64,000 nucleotides of DNA from Tubulanus polymorphus (GCF_964204645.1 NC_134028.1:9341001-9405000); one strand, 5' to 3'. Positions 35,984 through 49,257 are shown, counted from the first letter of the stretch. Made by a program: numbers and translations. Notes: a model not told the origin generated them from the sequence alone.

Positions 35984-38900
35984 TTTTCAGGGTACTCCAA
36001 TTAAAGTCGCTGTTATCTCATGCATCTAGCTAACTAGAGTACCTGCGCGTCCCGTTTCCTTTGATCGTTGGGTATGTGAAATCTCAGCGCATATATACTT
36101 ATGTAAAAGAAACCATTTTTGTTCTCTAATCATAATGCCGCGCGCGGAACACAAACACACGAAACGGTTATTTTCGACTGATGTGTTTAAACGGCTTTGT
36201 GCGACAGAAAATTCGTTCTTTATGTGTCATATCGTCCCGCAATGTTGGCCACTATATACAGCTAAGCTCATTTTTCCTGAAACTTGTTCTGGCATGTTTT
36301 TTTTCTGAAAAACCAAACTCGTTTGAGTTTCGGTTTCTGGATTCGAAAACATTCCATCTTCGGGCAGATGACAAATCGACAACCGTATTACAGTCACGTG
36401 TCACTGACATGGCGGAAGGAGGGTGCCGTTTTGATGTCATGTCTATAAGTGTATTTCAATTTAAGTCGGAAAGTTTTTGTAAAAGGTCTGACTTGAGCGG
36501 AGTTTACTCTATGTTTATGTATACGCATGTATCATTTTAGAAATGGAGTTAAAATGGCGTTCGATATCCACGAAATAGTCAGCCCTTCAGTTCCCGGAGT
36601 AAAATCCCCTAGATAAACAATATCTTTATTTGTATAACTCGATTCCAATCATCTGGAAATATTGTTAACGCGTAATAAAAACCGCTAATGCCGAATTTCC
36701 GCATCGGTGCTAATAATGGTTTAAACGGCGTCGAACTTCTAAACTTCTGGACGCTCGCGTTGTACGGCTAATCATAACGCAGCTGCCTCACACGGCGTTA
36801 AACGTTACGCACTATTGAACACTACGTGAACGCTGACACCTGCAAACGTCAGTTTAAACGCTCCTGCGTAAAGTTTGTCCGTCCAGTCACAAACATTCTC
36901 GTAACGTTTCAAAATATTTGCTGGGCTTACCCAATGATAACGGTACCGCTGCACTGTTAGTCTTGACAGGTTGATTTATTGAAAAGAGCCGCCTAAAGGT
37001 TTAGTCGCAACTCAACCGTGAACCGCCGCCCTCACCTCATCCAGGCTGAATTAGTTTAGTAAATTGTTTAACAAGTCGTTATCGAGTATCATTTTCTTTC
37101 AGTGCGCGTCCATTTTCACAGAACTTAACAATTAAATTCATCCCATGATATTTCTGCCGCTCCCCAAATGAAGGTCGACTCAAAAATCTTCTCAGTGGGT
37201 CACCCCTTCCAAATTTGGATATATATGTATATAAAAAGGTTTGCAATTATTCTATTAATATCTGTCATGTTTCCCGTATAGTTATCAGTGTACTGTAATT
37301 TTCCTTTCTTTCTTTCTTCTTTCTTACTATAAACACATTGTATTGTATGTTCTGCTCTGTGCAATGGGCTTACTGTGGAATAATAAACTAAACTGTAATT
37401 GTAACTGTACAAGTGCATTTTATATACACAACATTGGATTCGAATCCACTATTTAATATTGCGGTACATTTTTCCCTGGGCTCCTTTGACGTTGGAAAAA
37501 CTTAAGCTTTTTTTCACAGTTTTCGGTAGTAAGGGTATGGAACACTGAGAAATATGTTTGTTGATCTTGTTTTATATAAGTTGCGAGTTGCCGAGTCAAT
37601 CTTTCGACAGCTAACCGATTTGAAAAATAAGATTAGGCAGCATATTCGTTTAATATATATAAAAATATAGATATACTAATAACTACTTCCTATCTCAACA
37701 ATTCATCTCGAATTATTGTAGCCTAATATAGCCCCATACATTTTACTAGAAAGTCTATATACTCATTCCGAAAGGTAAACCAGCAAAAGTAAAGCTGTTT
37801 TGAACAGGAAACGTTTACAGCCTGGCCCCGAGCCCTAAATTCATATGCTAGCCTAAAAAATTCGTTGCTATAGCAATAAAGAAATTATCACTAGACGGCG
37901 CTAGTAGGCATATAAATGATGACTCAAACTTACAACTGATTAGCAACAATATCGGAAAAGGATCTTATTTTCTAGAGACAACCGACAGCGGGTTAGTCGG
38001 GTCGTTACAAAAAGGGGCACTCGAGTTTTCCGTGGTTAGCAATATCTAGTATCCGTCATGTCACTAATCACCTCTCAGCGCCTAGCCGAAAAGCCATCGT
38101 AAAATCCATTTGTTTCTCTACACAATACGGACCGTTCAAAAAGGAAACCGTGCTCGTAGGGGGTTCGCGTGTGCCGAGGAGTTTAAGTGTTTTCGACAAT
38201 AGTCGGACAAGACCCGGTCTGGATGGAGATCGCTATTGTTAAGCACCTTCTCTCGGAGAGTAGGATGACCGTATGGATTATACGGTCGCTAGAGAAAAGC
38301 ATAAATTGTTGATCGTATGCTAAATGAGCACGTGATATCGATCCGTCGCGTAGGACTGATTATTACGCACGTTTTTTTTTCTATCAAACACAGTGCCTTA
38401 TAAAAACATAGGATTGATTTTTTCGCCATTTTACTGTCCCGATAATTATTACCGCTAATGTGCACACAGTGAATCGCCGTTTACTTATCTCGGCATCAAA
38501 CAAAAGAACAGCCTGAAAAAAATCGAAATCGTTGGATGAAAGATAAGAAACGTCTGCCCATTTACGTTCTGGTGACTGTGAAGTTATCTACGCAACTTAA
38601 TACGATTTTCTATGACTAAAACGACTATTCGAAAAAAACAAAAGCACATTTTTTAAAAGACCAAAATGACTAATGCCAATCGATCATCAGCAAAGCGGTA
38701 ATCTATATCACTGTAACAGGGGCCAGTGAATCAGTGTTACTATTCAGGCAGGACCCCTGGTGTTTCAGGGGATAACCGTGTTCAAAACCTTCAATGAACA
38801 TCCTCCCAATGCTCCAGTCAGTATTGTCAATAAACAGTCATGCGCTTTTCGCTACGATAATGGCCGATTTCTCGGCGTAGTTTCCGCCTTTTTCAAAACT

Positions 38901-41823
38901 GTCACCTGATTAAAAAACCGACGGAGTATTAGTGATTGTTATTGCTGATTTTCAGCAGAACAATAATGAGAACTTTTGATGTTGAAAAGGCGTCGCGTCG
39001 ACTATACCGCTTTTATCGCGATGATGATCGATATCAAGATGAATTGAATAATGTTCGATAGACCGCGCGGATCGAAGACTATAAAACGTTTTAGAGTTCA
39101 TAAATTGACCAATCAGTTCACGAGACTTCAAACTAAAATTCATCAGCGTTGAATGCAAACAGATTCTACGAGCTTTCCATTAGGCGATTGATGGTTCATG
39201 ATGATTACGGATTACGAAGTATCTTTTTTGTGTGATTCTTTTAAGAGCATTGCGCCTCAATTTTTCAAGATCAGAATTCAAAGTCGAGAGTGGCCTGTTT
39301 CCCTCTGTTTCCCTATTAGTACATTACACACTGGATGCGGGTAGTACCTTTTTAAGCACACTGACACCGACTAATCGTGTCGGCACATTGGCATCGTGGG
39401 CTCCGTCTATACTCAATGGGACTTAAGAATCAAAAGATGTTTTCAAAGCCAGACAGCATCTTTTAAAAAACCTCCGTAATTCGCCAGTCGGTAAGTGATG
39501 CAATTGGTGTCCCGGCTACAGACAATTATCTGATTCATGATTTCATCAGTACGGCATCTGGGGAGTGCTCTGAACGTATAATTTCACTAATCACAAACAG
39601 TTGCCAATGTTGTAATTATTCCATATTAGTTGGTCACTGAAACTTCCCCTCCGATCGGACAGTTGCCGGGCTAATGCCCGCCGGGTGGACTGTGCGCACC
39701 TTCGGTTTAATCATTTTCATTACTGGGTCCGAGGAGGTTTTTAATTTGTTCCAGTTTTGCTGCAGGGCACCGCATCGCCCCCTGTGGTCAACACGTGACT
39801 AGCAACAATAGTTGTTGACCCTAAAGATGGTACAGCACAGATGTGCGCGCACAGTCGGTAGTCCCACCTCACCTCACATCGCATCAAACAATTTACGTAT
39901 GACTTCGAATTTCAGCCACAGCGCAATTATAAGATGAGAAATTAATTTGACAGGTTTTGATTTCGATTAAAACACGTCAGGTGCGTGTATTTAATATACG
40001 ATAGACTACAATTGTATATACAATACGACGTGCACGCGCTCAGTGATACTATATAAGACAAAGGAATTGAAAATCTAATTTCGATGCATTTCTCATCGAT
40101 AAGTTAGTATGCGTAGGACTAATTGCAGTGCGTATTCATACGATTCAATGCGTTCTGCGATTTACTGAGACTTTTACCTCGTTCGATATGAATCATGTCT
40201 ATTTTTTCTCAATAAATTCGCAATCAATTTCGACCAAAATTCAATCTTTTTGTCCAGCGAATTTTACGCTATCAGATAACGCGGTAAAACTACGCAATGA
40301 ATCGCGAAGGACGAGTAAAATATAAGTCCCACAATCACGAGATCGAAAAAGTTTTTAAAATTCCGAAACTATTGAAATTTATTAAGAGCCCGAATTTTCG
40401 GTTTTACACTTACAACATTTTCGTTCCTTGAAAATGGTTTTTAGTGTAACACGGATAATTCAGGTTCTTAATAGATTTTAATAGTTTCGATAAGCTATCA
40501 GATAGTTGCAAATAGCTACTACTTTGAGAATACAAAAGCTTTGATAATTTCAAAGTTCAAAACTCGACCATCGTGACCCATGAAAACATTCCGCCAGTTC
40601 TCATCTCCTTGTTTTTCAACAGCCGCTGTTAGATTTTTTTGCAAGAGCATTTAACGGTATTTTTCGAATCCATTGATTGCAAGTCTAGAAATTTGTAAAA
40701 ACGTAAATGTGAAGTATGTATGTGGCTAGATCAAGTTGTTTCCTTTAGAGGTATTTGGCTTTTGATATTCTTTTAAAATTGGTTTTTAAAACATATCTAT
40801 TTACCCAATACTGTTCAAACCAATGTTTTCAATCCTTTTGGACAAATTCAATGTTTTGGATTACTTCAAGTATTGTTATTGTGAACCGCTTCTAAACGCA
40901 TGTGTAAGGCGGTATAACAATAAAAATCTTTATCATTGTTTCCTTTAGTGGTCATCGGTTGGGCCGCTGTTGCGATGATGGCGCCACTGTCAAGTGACGG
41001 ACGATCTGTTTCGTTTTTTCAAGAAAAGGTCAACTATCAGCAGTTGATTTATTGATCGTCGAATCTGGGAACACTTGAACTGTAGACGTAGCCCTGAACT
41101 CCCGTTGAATTCGCATGAATCGAAGCATATTTTCCTTTCAGTCGTTGTTGTTAGCCCGGGAGTCGAAGAGCGCCAATTTCTCTCTCCCAATTAGACTAAA
41201 CACCCCGCTGTCCATTCCTCAGACTTCGGAAAGTTTGCGGTTCATAATAGATAAAACCCGGTTCGGTTCGCAGATCGGTGACAATTAGTTCGCTTCAGCA
41301 TGTGGTCGTGTCACGAGACGTTTAGCCGCCTAGTTCTACTCCCCCTATAGCGCCTGGACAATTTACTAACTCACTTCCTCGCATAATACGATTAAATCAG
41401 CGCATTTTGTTGGTCTAATCGACAGGAAGAGTTTCTCATAGAATCAAAAGCTTTTCTCGTAGATTCGAATGCTTTTCCTCGGCGGGATTCCTTTTCGGCG
41501 TTAATCGTAGGCTTTTAGTCGACTCGAAACGGTTTGTCTTCTCTTTCTATATTTATGAATGGGAAGAAGATAGGCTTGTATTGCCGAGGGAAACTCCTAG
41601 TTTTCTCTATCCGTTTCGTCGTCGCGTATCACTTTATTATTCGATGGAAGATGCTATATTTAGTTTAGAATAATGATTATCCGCCCCAGGCATTGTTCCT
41701 ATACAGCTATGTGTACCCATACGAGTCCACGTACGTCACTTTTTCGATCACAATTTATAAGAAAGGAAAGAACTTGAAATTCAAAATCGACCAATTAGCC
41801 TACGCCTTAATGATTGTGGAGAC
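35984..41823. other. stretch without a supported gene
   Basis: Short frames such as 36181-36540 (plus, 119 aa) and 39232-39426 show no domain and no splice support. TTTCTTTCTTTC at 37308-37325 is a simple repeat. The 40312-40415 segment repeats 33180-33265. 39655-39710 is GC-rich with small hairpins (GCCGGGCTAATGCCCGCCGG). Confidence 0.35.
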
Positions 41824-42108
41824 TTGATGATTGTGGAGACCAAACTGAAAATCACTGTTTTGGTTGTCCTTCATTTTTGTTTCTTCTGGGCCATAAACGG
41901 GCGACCGACTGACTTATCCTTCAATGTTCGAACAAACTGCGGATCCTCAATTATTACGCGGGAACCATACGGTGGGGCGGTAGCTTTGAGGGTAGCGAGC
42001 GAACCCCCTAAAATGTTCAAAGTGCCCTTCAAAAAGTCAGTGTTTAAGCATTGGGAACAGATTAATCGAAATTTCAATTCAATCATTCAATCTTTTTTCT
42101 ATAAGTAA
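41824..42108 (+). CDS. candidate secreted small protein or first exon, 94 aa
   Basis: ATG to TAA encodes 94 residues beginning MMIVETKLKITVLVVLHFCF and FWAINGRPTD. This has the n-, h- and c-regions of a signal peptide, with likely cleavage after NG around residue 27. The remainder is basic with a single cysteine near residue 39 (TNCGSS) and no known domain. The true start could be the second Met. TTTATAAG lies about 70 bases upstream (41755-41762), and the 5' side has a direct duplication of GATGATTGTGGAGAC covering the start codon. Possible donors (ACG|GTGGGG, GAG|GGTAGC) make a first exon as likely as a complete gene. The opposite strand is also open. Confidence 0.35.
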   Translation: MMIVETKLKITVLVVLHFCFFWAINGRPTDLSFNVRTNCGSSIITREPYGGAVALRVASEPPKMFKVPFKKSVFKHWEQINRNFNSIIQSFFYK

Positions 42109-43309
42109 TCCATTTTCAAACGATTTATTTAGGTACCCGGACACTTCGTATTCTAATCAATAGCTGTCCTTTTATGAAAGTGCCCCTATTCACGGCGAAA
42201 AAAGTGTCCTGTTTCGTGAAATATAACTGCCCCTCATAACAGCTCGACACGGGCCTGCCAAAAGCTGCAGCAACATTTAGAATTCGTGCGGACTCTGGAA
42301 TCCACGTTTCAGAGTCAGAGAACGCGGCTATCGTGAATAATGTGGCGACCGAAACACGTGTTTATTCCAGGCTAATGGTCTTGTACTTTTAGTGGGCGAT
42401 ATTAAGCCCGAGGGCAAGGTTTTAGATTCTGTGGGTACACAAAGTTAACTAATGTATAACAATAGATTCAGTTGACCATATAAATCAAACTATCACCTGT
42501 ATGTAAGTTATAACAGCAAAGTGAATCAGTGTTTCATAGAATTATTGCAGCAACCTGAGTACAGTTTTTGCAGCAGTAACATCAAACGTAATTCAAGATC
42601 ATTCATGCGGACCCGTGCCACCAACTATCCAGCTCCAGATGAACTCCCGAAAACGTTCGCTACAATAAATATATTTATTCGTTAGAAAATTAGATTTGTT
42701 CTGTTCTTGGTACCTATGCATATTTCTCGTAAGCAGTGAAATGAATAAACGGTTATGGCGTCTCTCCGTACAATGTCGCGAAGATATCGACATTGATCAC
42801 TAGTAAAGCCACATTTGATAGATATTACTAGCTATATTGAATAAATCATTAATTAAATCGCATTAATCATAGGATTATCGAGATCACTGCTATGAACAGC
42901 TTCGAGCCCCAAAACAACTCTATCAAATATCATACACACTCGTTTCTTGGGGCGGGTTCTTAATCTCAGAGTAAATCGAATAAGTAAGTATATACGCTTT
43001 GCATGTGTATTGACCCGCAATACCGACATCGCAGGAAATTTGATAAAATGGTTAGGGTATCTACAAGTGGAAAACGACAAAAACAAATGCACATATATAT
43101 ATACAAACGGACAACATATGGCTTAAACCCGTTCAGCTATTAACACATTTCGATGTATTGAATCTGACACCAATAGCAAAACAAACAGAACCCAAACACT
43201 CACTTACTGGTTCAGTCTGGGATGGAAGATAATTTGAAAGAACCGAAATTTCCAATCACGTTCATCAATCTAAACAAAAAATCATACAAATTCAAGCGAC
43301 CATTCAAGT

Positions 43310-43440
43310 ACGTGTGTACTTCGATTTTTTATTTCAAAAGTTCTTTGGTTCCCGAGGGACACTATCAAAATATATAAAATCGATAGATTAAGATCACAGA
43401 GAAAAGAGGGACTATCATTTCTATTTCAAAATCAAATTCT
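43310..43440 (-). repeat. possible repeat family C, diverged copy
   Basis: On the minus strand TTTGAAATAGAAATGATAG, then GATAGTGTCCCTCGGGAACC, then TGAAATAAAAAATCGAAGTA. These follow the order of the family C blocks but are strongly diverged. Confidence 0.35.
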
Positions 43441-43623
43441 ATGAATCAAGAATATGATTACCGGTGTACAAATATCTAAAATATCGTCCTACTATTCGTA
43501 TATTTCTTACGTGATTCGTGATTCGTACGGATTAGATTCGATTAGACAAAATTTACAACAATTTACGTACAACATAGTGTAGATACATGAAAACATGCAT
43601 GGATATGGCGGGCAACAATTAAT

Positions 43624-43977
43624 GGGGTACACCCGCATTGCTACTGTGGCAATCGAGGATTCCCCACGTATGGCAGGCGAGGATCCTCCGGGTTCGCTAG
43701 TAGTTACTCGGTCTTCCGCGTTCGATTTATTTTACATTTCAATTAAAACTGAATGATTTTTACTAAGATAAATCAATTATGAATGAAAAATTTGCCGATT
43801 TATGAATAGAAAAATGAATTATATGTACATTTGGTGGATCCTGTGATGATATGGATTCGGGAATTTGAAAATTCAGTTCAAAGTTCATTGAAAACGAGCT
43901 AATTCTGATAACGTAAGACTGAGTGTCCGTCACGCCATCTGGTGAGATAGGCAGTGTTGCGACTTTCCCATTACATA
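43624..43977 (+). repeat. repeat family D, copy 3
   Basis: TTGCTACTGTGGCAATCGAG, GTATGGCAGGCGAGGATCCT, CGCTAGTAGTTACTCGGTCT, CAATTAAAACTGAATGA, ATTCGGGAATTTGAAAATTC and CACGCCATCTGGTGAGATAG, all in the same order as copy 2 at 32005. Confidence 0.78.
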
Positions 43978-45156
43978 GACATGCCTATAAATCCGCACTA
44001 TTGAATTTGATTTACTTTTTCCTTTTGGGCACTACTGGTAACGTGATATCTAGTGGGCTTGCCTTTTCTTTATGAAATAAACCAGATTTATTAGTGTTTT
44101 CTGTAATATTGAAAATGTAACCCAGTTTATAAATAGAAGGGGATGAACGTCCTTATACTATTGTAACGCATTTCTGAGAATCTGGTGTACATTTGAGATT
44201 GGTTGAGTGACTACGAGCGCGTAAACTGCTAAATTGATATTTCAATTTTTTCGAGCACGATTCAAACGACAAGACGGTCGGAATTACGAGACAACTCACG
44301 TTCGATATTCAAACGTTGAAATTGCCTTCATCAATGTATGGTTATGAGACACGAGCGCAACAAAAAAAAAACATATCCATATTTTCAATCATCAATCTTT
44401 TCTTATAAAATAACCTACGACTGACTAACCATAAATCCACGTGGACAGGTCGGATGTCCGTTTTTCTTCGCTAATGGCCACTGACGAATACGTGGATTAG
44501 ACCTAAATAATGCGACGGGCAGTTTGACGGTCGATTGTTTAATCATTGTCGACTATCGATGACAAATGAGCCTCAGGTAAAAAAGACCCCGCGAACCGCG
44601 AGAACAATGGACGGATAAATAAGAGTGTATTGGAGTTTATAGATGATAACCGGGTATCACTTGACAAATTACTGAATATCGATTTAGAGAATATTCAATT
44701 GCCCGATGACTAAACCGCACCTTCCAGATACCTGAACTCCGCGGCAAAAAACAAGAATGAAGGCCAAGCAAACGGTACAATGGAGTATGAGCGAGTTGCT
44801 AGAGTCGAATTTCAGCATGGAACCCTGAGAAATGCTGATATTAGTTGACTAGATAGTTCAGCATTTCTAGGATAATTAGTTTAAACGTATCATTTACATA
44901 CAGACTTTTCAATCCTGTTACAAATCTGTTCTCCACATCTGAGTGTTGCTATCTTTACATTTCTAAGATCTTTGTTTCCATGGCCATATAGTAATTTCAC
45001 ACGAGTCCATCATCAAAAAGTGATGATCAGGAATCTTTTTTGGACTTTAAGACACAGATCGATTACACAAACATAAGTTCATTCAGTATTTAAGAGAACT
45101 ATCAGAGATACCTTTTTTTATAAATTTTACGGGAATATTTGAAAAAACTGCAGTCG

Positions 45157-45318
45157 TGAGAGGAAGGGGAGTAGGAAGGGGTAGGGGAAAGGGTGAGGTG
45201 GTGAGGGATTAGGACGGAGACACGATCAAGGAGGGAGGGAGGGAGAGGGGGAAGAAAGTGGGAGGGAGAAGACGGAAAGAGGGAGGGAGAGAGACAGGAA
45301 GGGGTGAAGATGAACGAG
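45157..45318 (+). repeat. polypurine G/A-rich tract
   Basis: About 160 bases almost free of pyrimidines on the plus strand, with AGGAAGGGGAGTAGGAAGGG and four GGGAGGGAGGG-like runs. It could form triplex (H-DNA) or G-quadruplex structure. It is not a perfect microsatellite and its origin is unclear. Confidence 0.85.
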
Positions 45319-46294
45319 AAGGCGACGCTACGAGCCGCGGATAAATCCAGTTATTCGAGTGTGCGTTTATGAAACTAAGAACTCATTCACTCGCCCTTCA
45401 TCACTTAAAAAGGACAAATATTGTCAAATAAAACCTGACGGGTTATTGTTAGTAATACAATCGAGTGCAAATCATCTTAATACACATGGCACATAGTCTC
45501 CTTGTCTGAATGAGGGTGACATGTCACCAGTCGTCGCGTGAGTGCGAGAGAGGTGACATATCACTAGTCGCCTGACAAATGAGCTCGCTAAACTAACTTG
45601 TCCCCAGTCTGAGAGATAGATTAGAAATCAATTACCATATTTGCCGATAATATCGCCGCGAACGAAGCTCGCGCTACGAGCATTGTTAAACTATTTGCTA
45701 ACCGGATAAACGGAAAATACTTAATGCCTTCCTTTATCCCTTCGGATTGATCATTTTATGACTGAACATGATTTCGATGGTTGCAGAAAGACAAAATTCA
45801 TCCTTGAAAAGACGGCGCGCGAATACGGGCGTGAAAGATGTAATGATTTGTAGTATTAAAAATGAATGCGAATATTTGTGAAAAATGGAAGAAAAATCTC
45901 AAGAGAAATTTAGCAAAACCGGTGTAAACTCTTAACGAAACAGTTTAACATCAGCTGAATAAATGAAGAAATATATTAGTTACTTAGACTTGAGAGTTTA
46001 ATTTGAAATTGGAGTATTTATATTGTGATTTTGTAATGATAATTGAAGATTGAAAATACCGGGGCCACATCAAGTTTCCTAAATCAGATGGTTAGCTCGA
46101 CCCCCTGCCTAACCACCAATTTTCTTACTTTTGTCCCATTCGAACTTTTAAAGCGAAGAACAATTTCATAATGGACCAAGTGCCTTAAATGAGAAAATCA
46201 AACAGATTCCACAACGTGTATTTTTCCTCGTGATTTTTCTGGGGTCACTTCATACTGAGAAAATCTCTCATCACCGGTCTCATCACCACTGTAT

Positions 46295-46605
46295 GGGCGT
46301 CCGCACCACTTCTGTGGCGGAGTTTACAGGTTCGCTTGTAGCATAGGACTATAGGAACTTATGCATCAGTTCTTATAGTTTTTATAGTTCTTATAGTTCT
46401 ATGCTTGTAGATAGTCGGTCCTCCGCGTTCGATTTCTTCTACATTTCAATTAAAACTGAATGAAAATCTTCTGAAATAGACGGAAAATAAATATTAATGA
46501 AAACTATACCGATATCTGAGTAGAAAGATGAATTTGTTGTGTGGTTGGTCCTGTGATGAAACATGGATTCGGGAGCCTAAAAATTCGGTTCAAAGTTGGT
46601 TCAAG
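46295..46605 (+). repeat. repeat family D, copy 4
   Basis: Has GTAGATAGTCGGTCCTCCGC, CAATTAAAACTGAATGA, CTATACCGATATCTGAGTAG, GAAAGATGAATT and GGATTCGGGAGCC in family order. An AGTTCTTATAGTTTTTATAG-type tandem repeat (46348-46400) interrupts its left part. It lies just upstream of the terminal exon at 46747, probably in its last intron. Confidence 0.72.
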
Positions 46606-46746
46606 ATGTCTTTTTAACTAAAAATGAATCCCCAAAAGATCGATTTTCCAGAAAACGGCAACTAATTTGATGAGTAAGAGTTGCCAAGTGCGCGGTCAGT
46701 GTTTTATCTCAAACACCTGCAGTTTAGGTTAATCGTATTTTATCAG

Positions 46747-46914
46747 GGCTCGATATTTGACGAGCGGTATTCAGTTAGATTTCTCGGCCGGAAAATCCTA
46801 CACGTCAAAAACTACAAGATCCAATTTATTAAATTGAATCCCGCGTTCGCGCGCGGCTACGGGAATTACAAATCGTTACAATGGGATTCACGTGCGTTTC
46901 TGCGGAATCTGTGA
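46747..46914 (+). CDS. candidate terminal exon of an unknown gene
   Basis: Starts after a very good acceptor (TTAATCGTATTTTATCAG) in phase 0 and runs 55 codons to TGA. The peptide GSIFDERYSVRFLGRKILHV ... GYGNYKSLQWDSRAFLRNL has balanced composition. Many codons have C or G third bases (GGCCGG, CCCGCGTTCGCGCGCGGC) against an AT-rich background, which supports real coding. It is basic and soluble-looking, with no membrane segment. The family is not recognised. No AATAAA was seen in the next 200 bases, and upstream exons were not found. The frame upstream of the acceptor is open by chance and passes into repeat D. Confidence 0.5.
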   Translation, partial: GSIFDERYSVRFLGRKILHVKNYKIQFIKLNPAFARGYGNYKSLQWDSRAFLRNL

Positions 46915-47458
46915 TTCCAACCACTTTACGCAATTTTCATAATTTTTCTCGACCGACGAAAATATTTGATTGATGCTGACGTTTTACCGGGTCTATTGTT
47001 CATTCGGTAAGCGCGTTTACTAGACGGTGAAATCTCACGACTTTGTTCGCGGCTCAGCTAAGATAAAAGGAATACTTAGAAAGGATTATTTTTACATTTT
47101 CAATTGACGAGGTGTAAGTGTTAAATATCGCGTTTGACGAAAGATGAATCGTTTTTGCAACTCATACGACGGGAACCGTGTTTTACGCGACGATTTCATT
47201 AATTATATAACACAATACGTATTGATAATGATATGCGATAAGTCGCGCCGCGAAGCCGGGCCCAGGATATCCGATGCGTTTTACACGATTGAGGTCCTTC
47301 TGTCTCTTATCCGGTCAATGCGGGTAGTGTTTAAGTGAAGATTCGACTCACAAATTACCTCTAAAATACACATTCGCACACGTGCGAAATTTATAGATTT
47401 TGCGAATATATACGGCCATCATTACGATTACAAGAAGCACAGACGCTTCACAGAGTTT

Positions 47459-47880
47459 GGTGAATATGAGTGTGGGTATTGCTATAAGTGTGGGTATGGG
47501 TATACATATGCATATTGGTATGGGTAGGCGTATGCTTATGCATATGCATATTGGTATGGGTATGCATATGGGTATGGATATGGGTATACATGCGGGTATG
47601 AGTGTGGTAATGTGTATAATAGGTATGGATGTGGATTTCTGGTTAATGGGTGTGCGTATGGGTGTATGGGTATGGGTTTGGGTATAGGTATAGATATCTG
47701 ACATGATTGGTATGGGTATTGCTATGGGTTTTGGTATGAGTAATTGTATGGGTATGGGTATAGGTATCGGCATAGGTCATTATGGGTATGGGTTTCGGTA
47801 TAGCTATTGGTATGGATGTGTTTTGGTGTGGGCATTGGTATGGGTATGGGTTTCGGTATAGGAATGGGTATGGGTATCTA
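47459..47880 (+). repeat. degenerate (TATGGG)-type hexamer satellite
   Basis: About 420 bp built from TATGGG/GGTATG units with many substitutions (TATGCA, TGTGGG, TTTGGG, TATAGG). Because the unit is six bases without stops, it gives open frames on both strands: Met/Gly-rich on plus, and a Pro/Ile alternation on minus. These are not taken as genes. The unit differs from the animal telomere repeat TTAGGG. Confidence 0.9.
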
Positions 47881-48196
47881 TTGTGTATTCATTATTACCG
47901 TATAATGTACATCTATTCAGAGGATTGTTTTTGTATATTTGTATATAACAAGAAGTCCATCAAACAAAGCCGGTGATACCACGGTGTTCCTAGAGAGTTC
48001 AAAGACAAATTCTCGATAAAATCGGATTCGTACAAAGCTTCTTTCAGGAGACTGATGATTCTTATTGCATAGATTCTTAAGTGGATACGAAAGGGGTAAA
48101 AACGACAAAGTTATGAAAACAAAAGTGCGTGATTCAGACGCGGATTAATACAAGAAAATCACACGCTTTTATGTCAGCTTATTGTAAGTAGATCCC

Positions 48197-48210
48197 CGCG
48201 CGCGCGCGCG
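48197..48210. repeat. (CG)7 microsatellite
   Basis: Fourteen alternating C and G, a potential Z-DNA site, unusual in AT-rich and probably CpG-depleted DNA. Confidence 0.9.
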
Positions 48211-49257
48211 ATCATCTTAAAACAGTAGCTGGTCTACACTTCACGCCTCGCTGATCGTTTGTTACACCTGTGTTGATAAAACTACTGCTTTATTTCATCC
48301 TTCGTGACCGATTTCAACTCAACGAAATCATCAACATCTTCACAAAAGAAAAAAAACGACACAATAAAATAAAAATCCACAATAAAAACCTAGAAAAGAA
48401 TCTGACGTTTCGAATCAATTCTATGAGCCATTTTCGAAATCAGATTTTGAAAGCGCGAATTGAGGATTGAAATGAAAATTGAGATGGGAAAGACATTTGA
48501 GTCGAAAAGTCAGTTTCTCTTCTCGTTTTTCTTTCTTTTTATTGTGACTCTTTACTATATCGATATTAGACAGTCGTTTGTCTATGGAAAGAATAATATA
48601 CATTTGGATAAAAAAAGGATTTTTCTTCCCAGATCTTGGTTAAAATCCATCACCTCTATTCGCGGTTTTGGAATTGTTTCGTTCGTCCCAATTATTTTCT
48701 AAGCCGATAAAATCATCATTTACTCGAAATATGGATAAAGCTAAAACCCCACGGTTCCGGGTTTATGTTGTGACATTCCTTAAAAGCAGAGTCCTAAGTG
48801 CATCGAGCGAATAAAAGAACATTATCGCGTTCCCAAGATGGTTTAGCTTATGAAACATGTCGCGATAAGCCCTATTGTTAAACTCGATATTTTCTGCTTA
48901 ATCTTCAATGACAAAATATTTGTGTCGATTTCACTGATATTTTCATCCTAAATAGTTTACATTTCAGGTAGAATTTGATGCTTCAATAATAAACCCCGGT
49001 CGATGTAATACCGATAGCTATTGTGTCTAATGCATATTGATTTCGCATTAATACCTCTCGGGTGCTCCTTAAAAAAGTTTCCAATCCACAGAATGGACTC
49101 GATGTAAACGTGAAGAAAAAATGAAGATAAACAACCGATCACTGATATGTATAGAGGACTATAGGATTGGTGCAGATTGAACAGAATCGCACATGCCTTC
49201 AGTAACAACCGCCGGTTTTTGACACCGTAAAAGCCGCTGCAATGTGAGTCGATGAGC
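48211..49257. other. stretch without a supported gene
   Basis: AT-rich. Short frames on both strands (48270-48702, 48957-49259 minus) have no domain or splice support. Confidence 0.3.

Larger units (their letters stand above)
42109..46294. other. stretch without a supported gene
   Basis: Holds the family C-like and D copies and the purine tract listed separately. Otherwise no frame with splice or domain support was seen. Confidence 0.35.

Noticed and set aside
36181-36540. 119-codon plus-strand frame
   Set aside because: No recognisable domain or splice support, and the frame on the other strand is also open.
47348-47773. 141-codon minus-strand Pro/Ile frame
   Set aside because: Pure consequence of the stop-free hexamer satellite.
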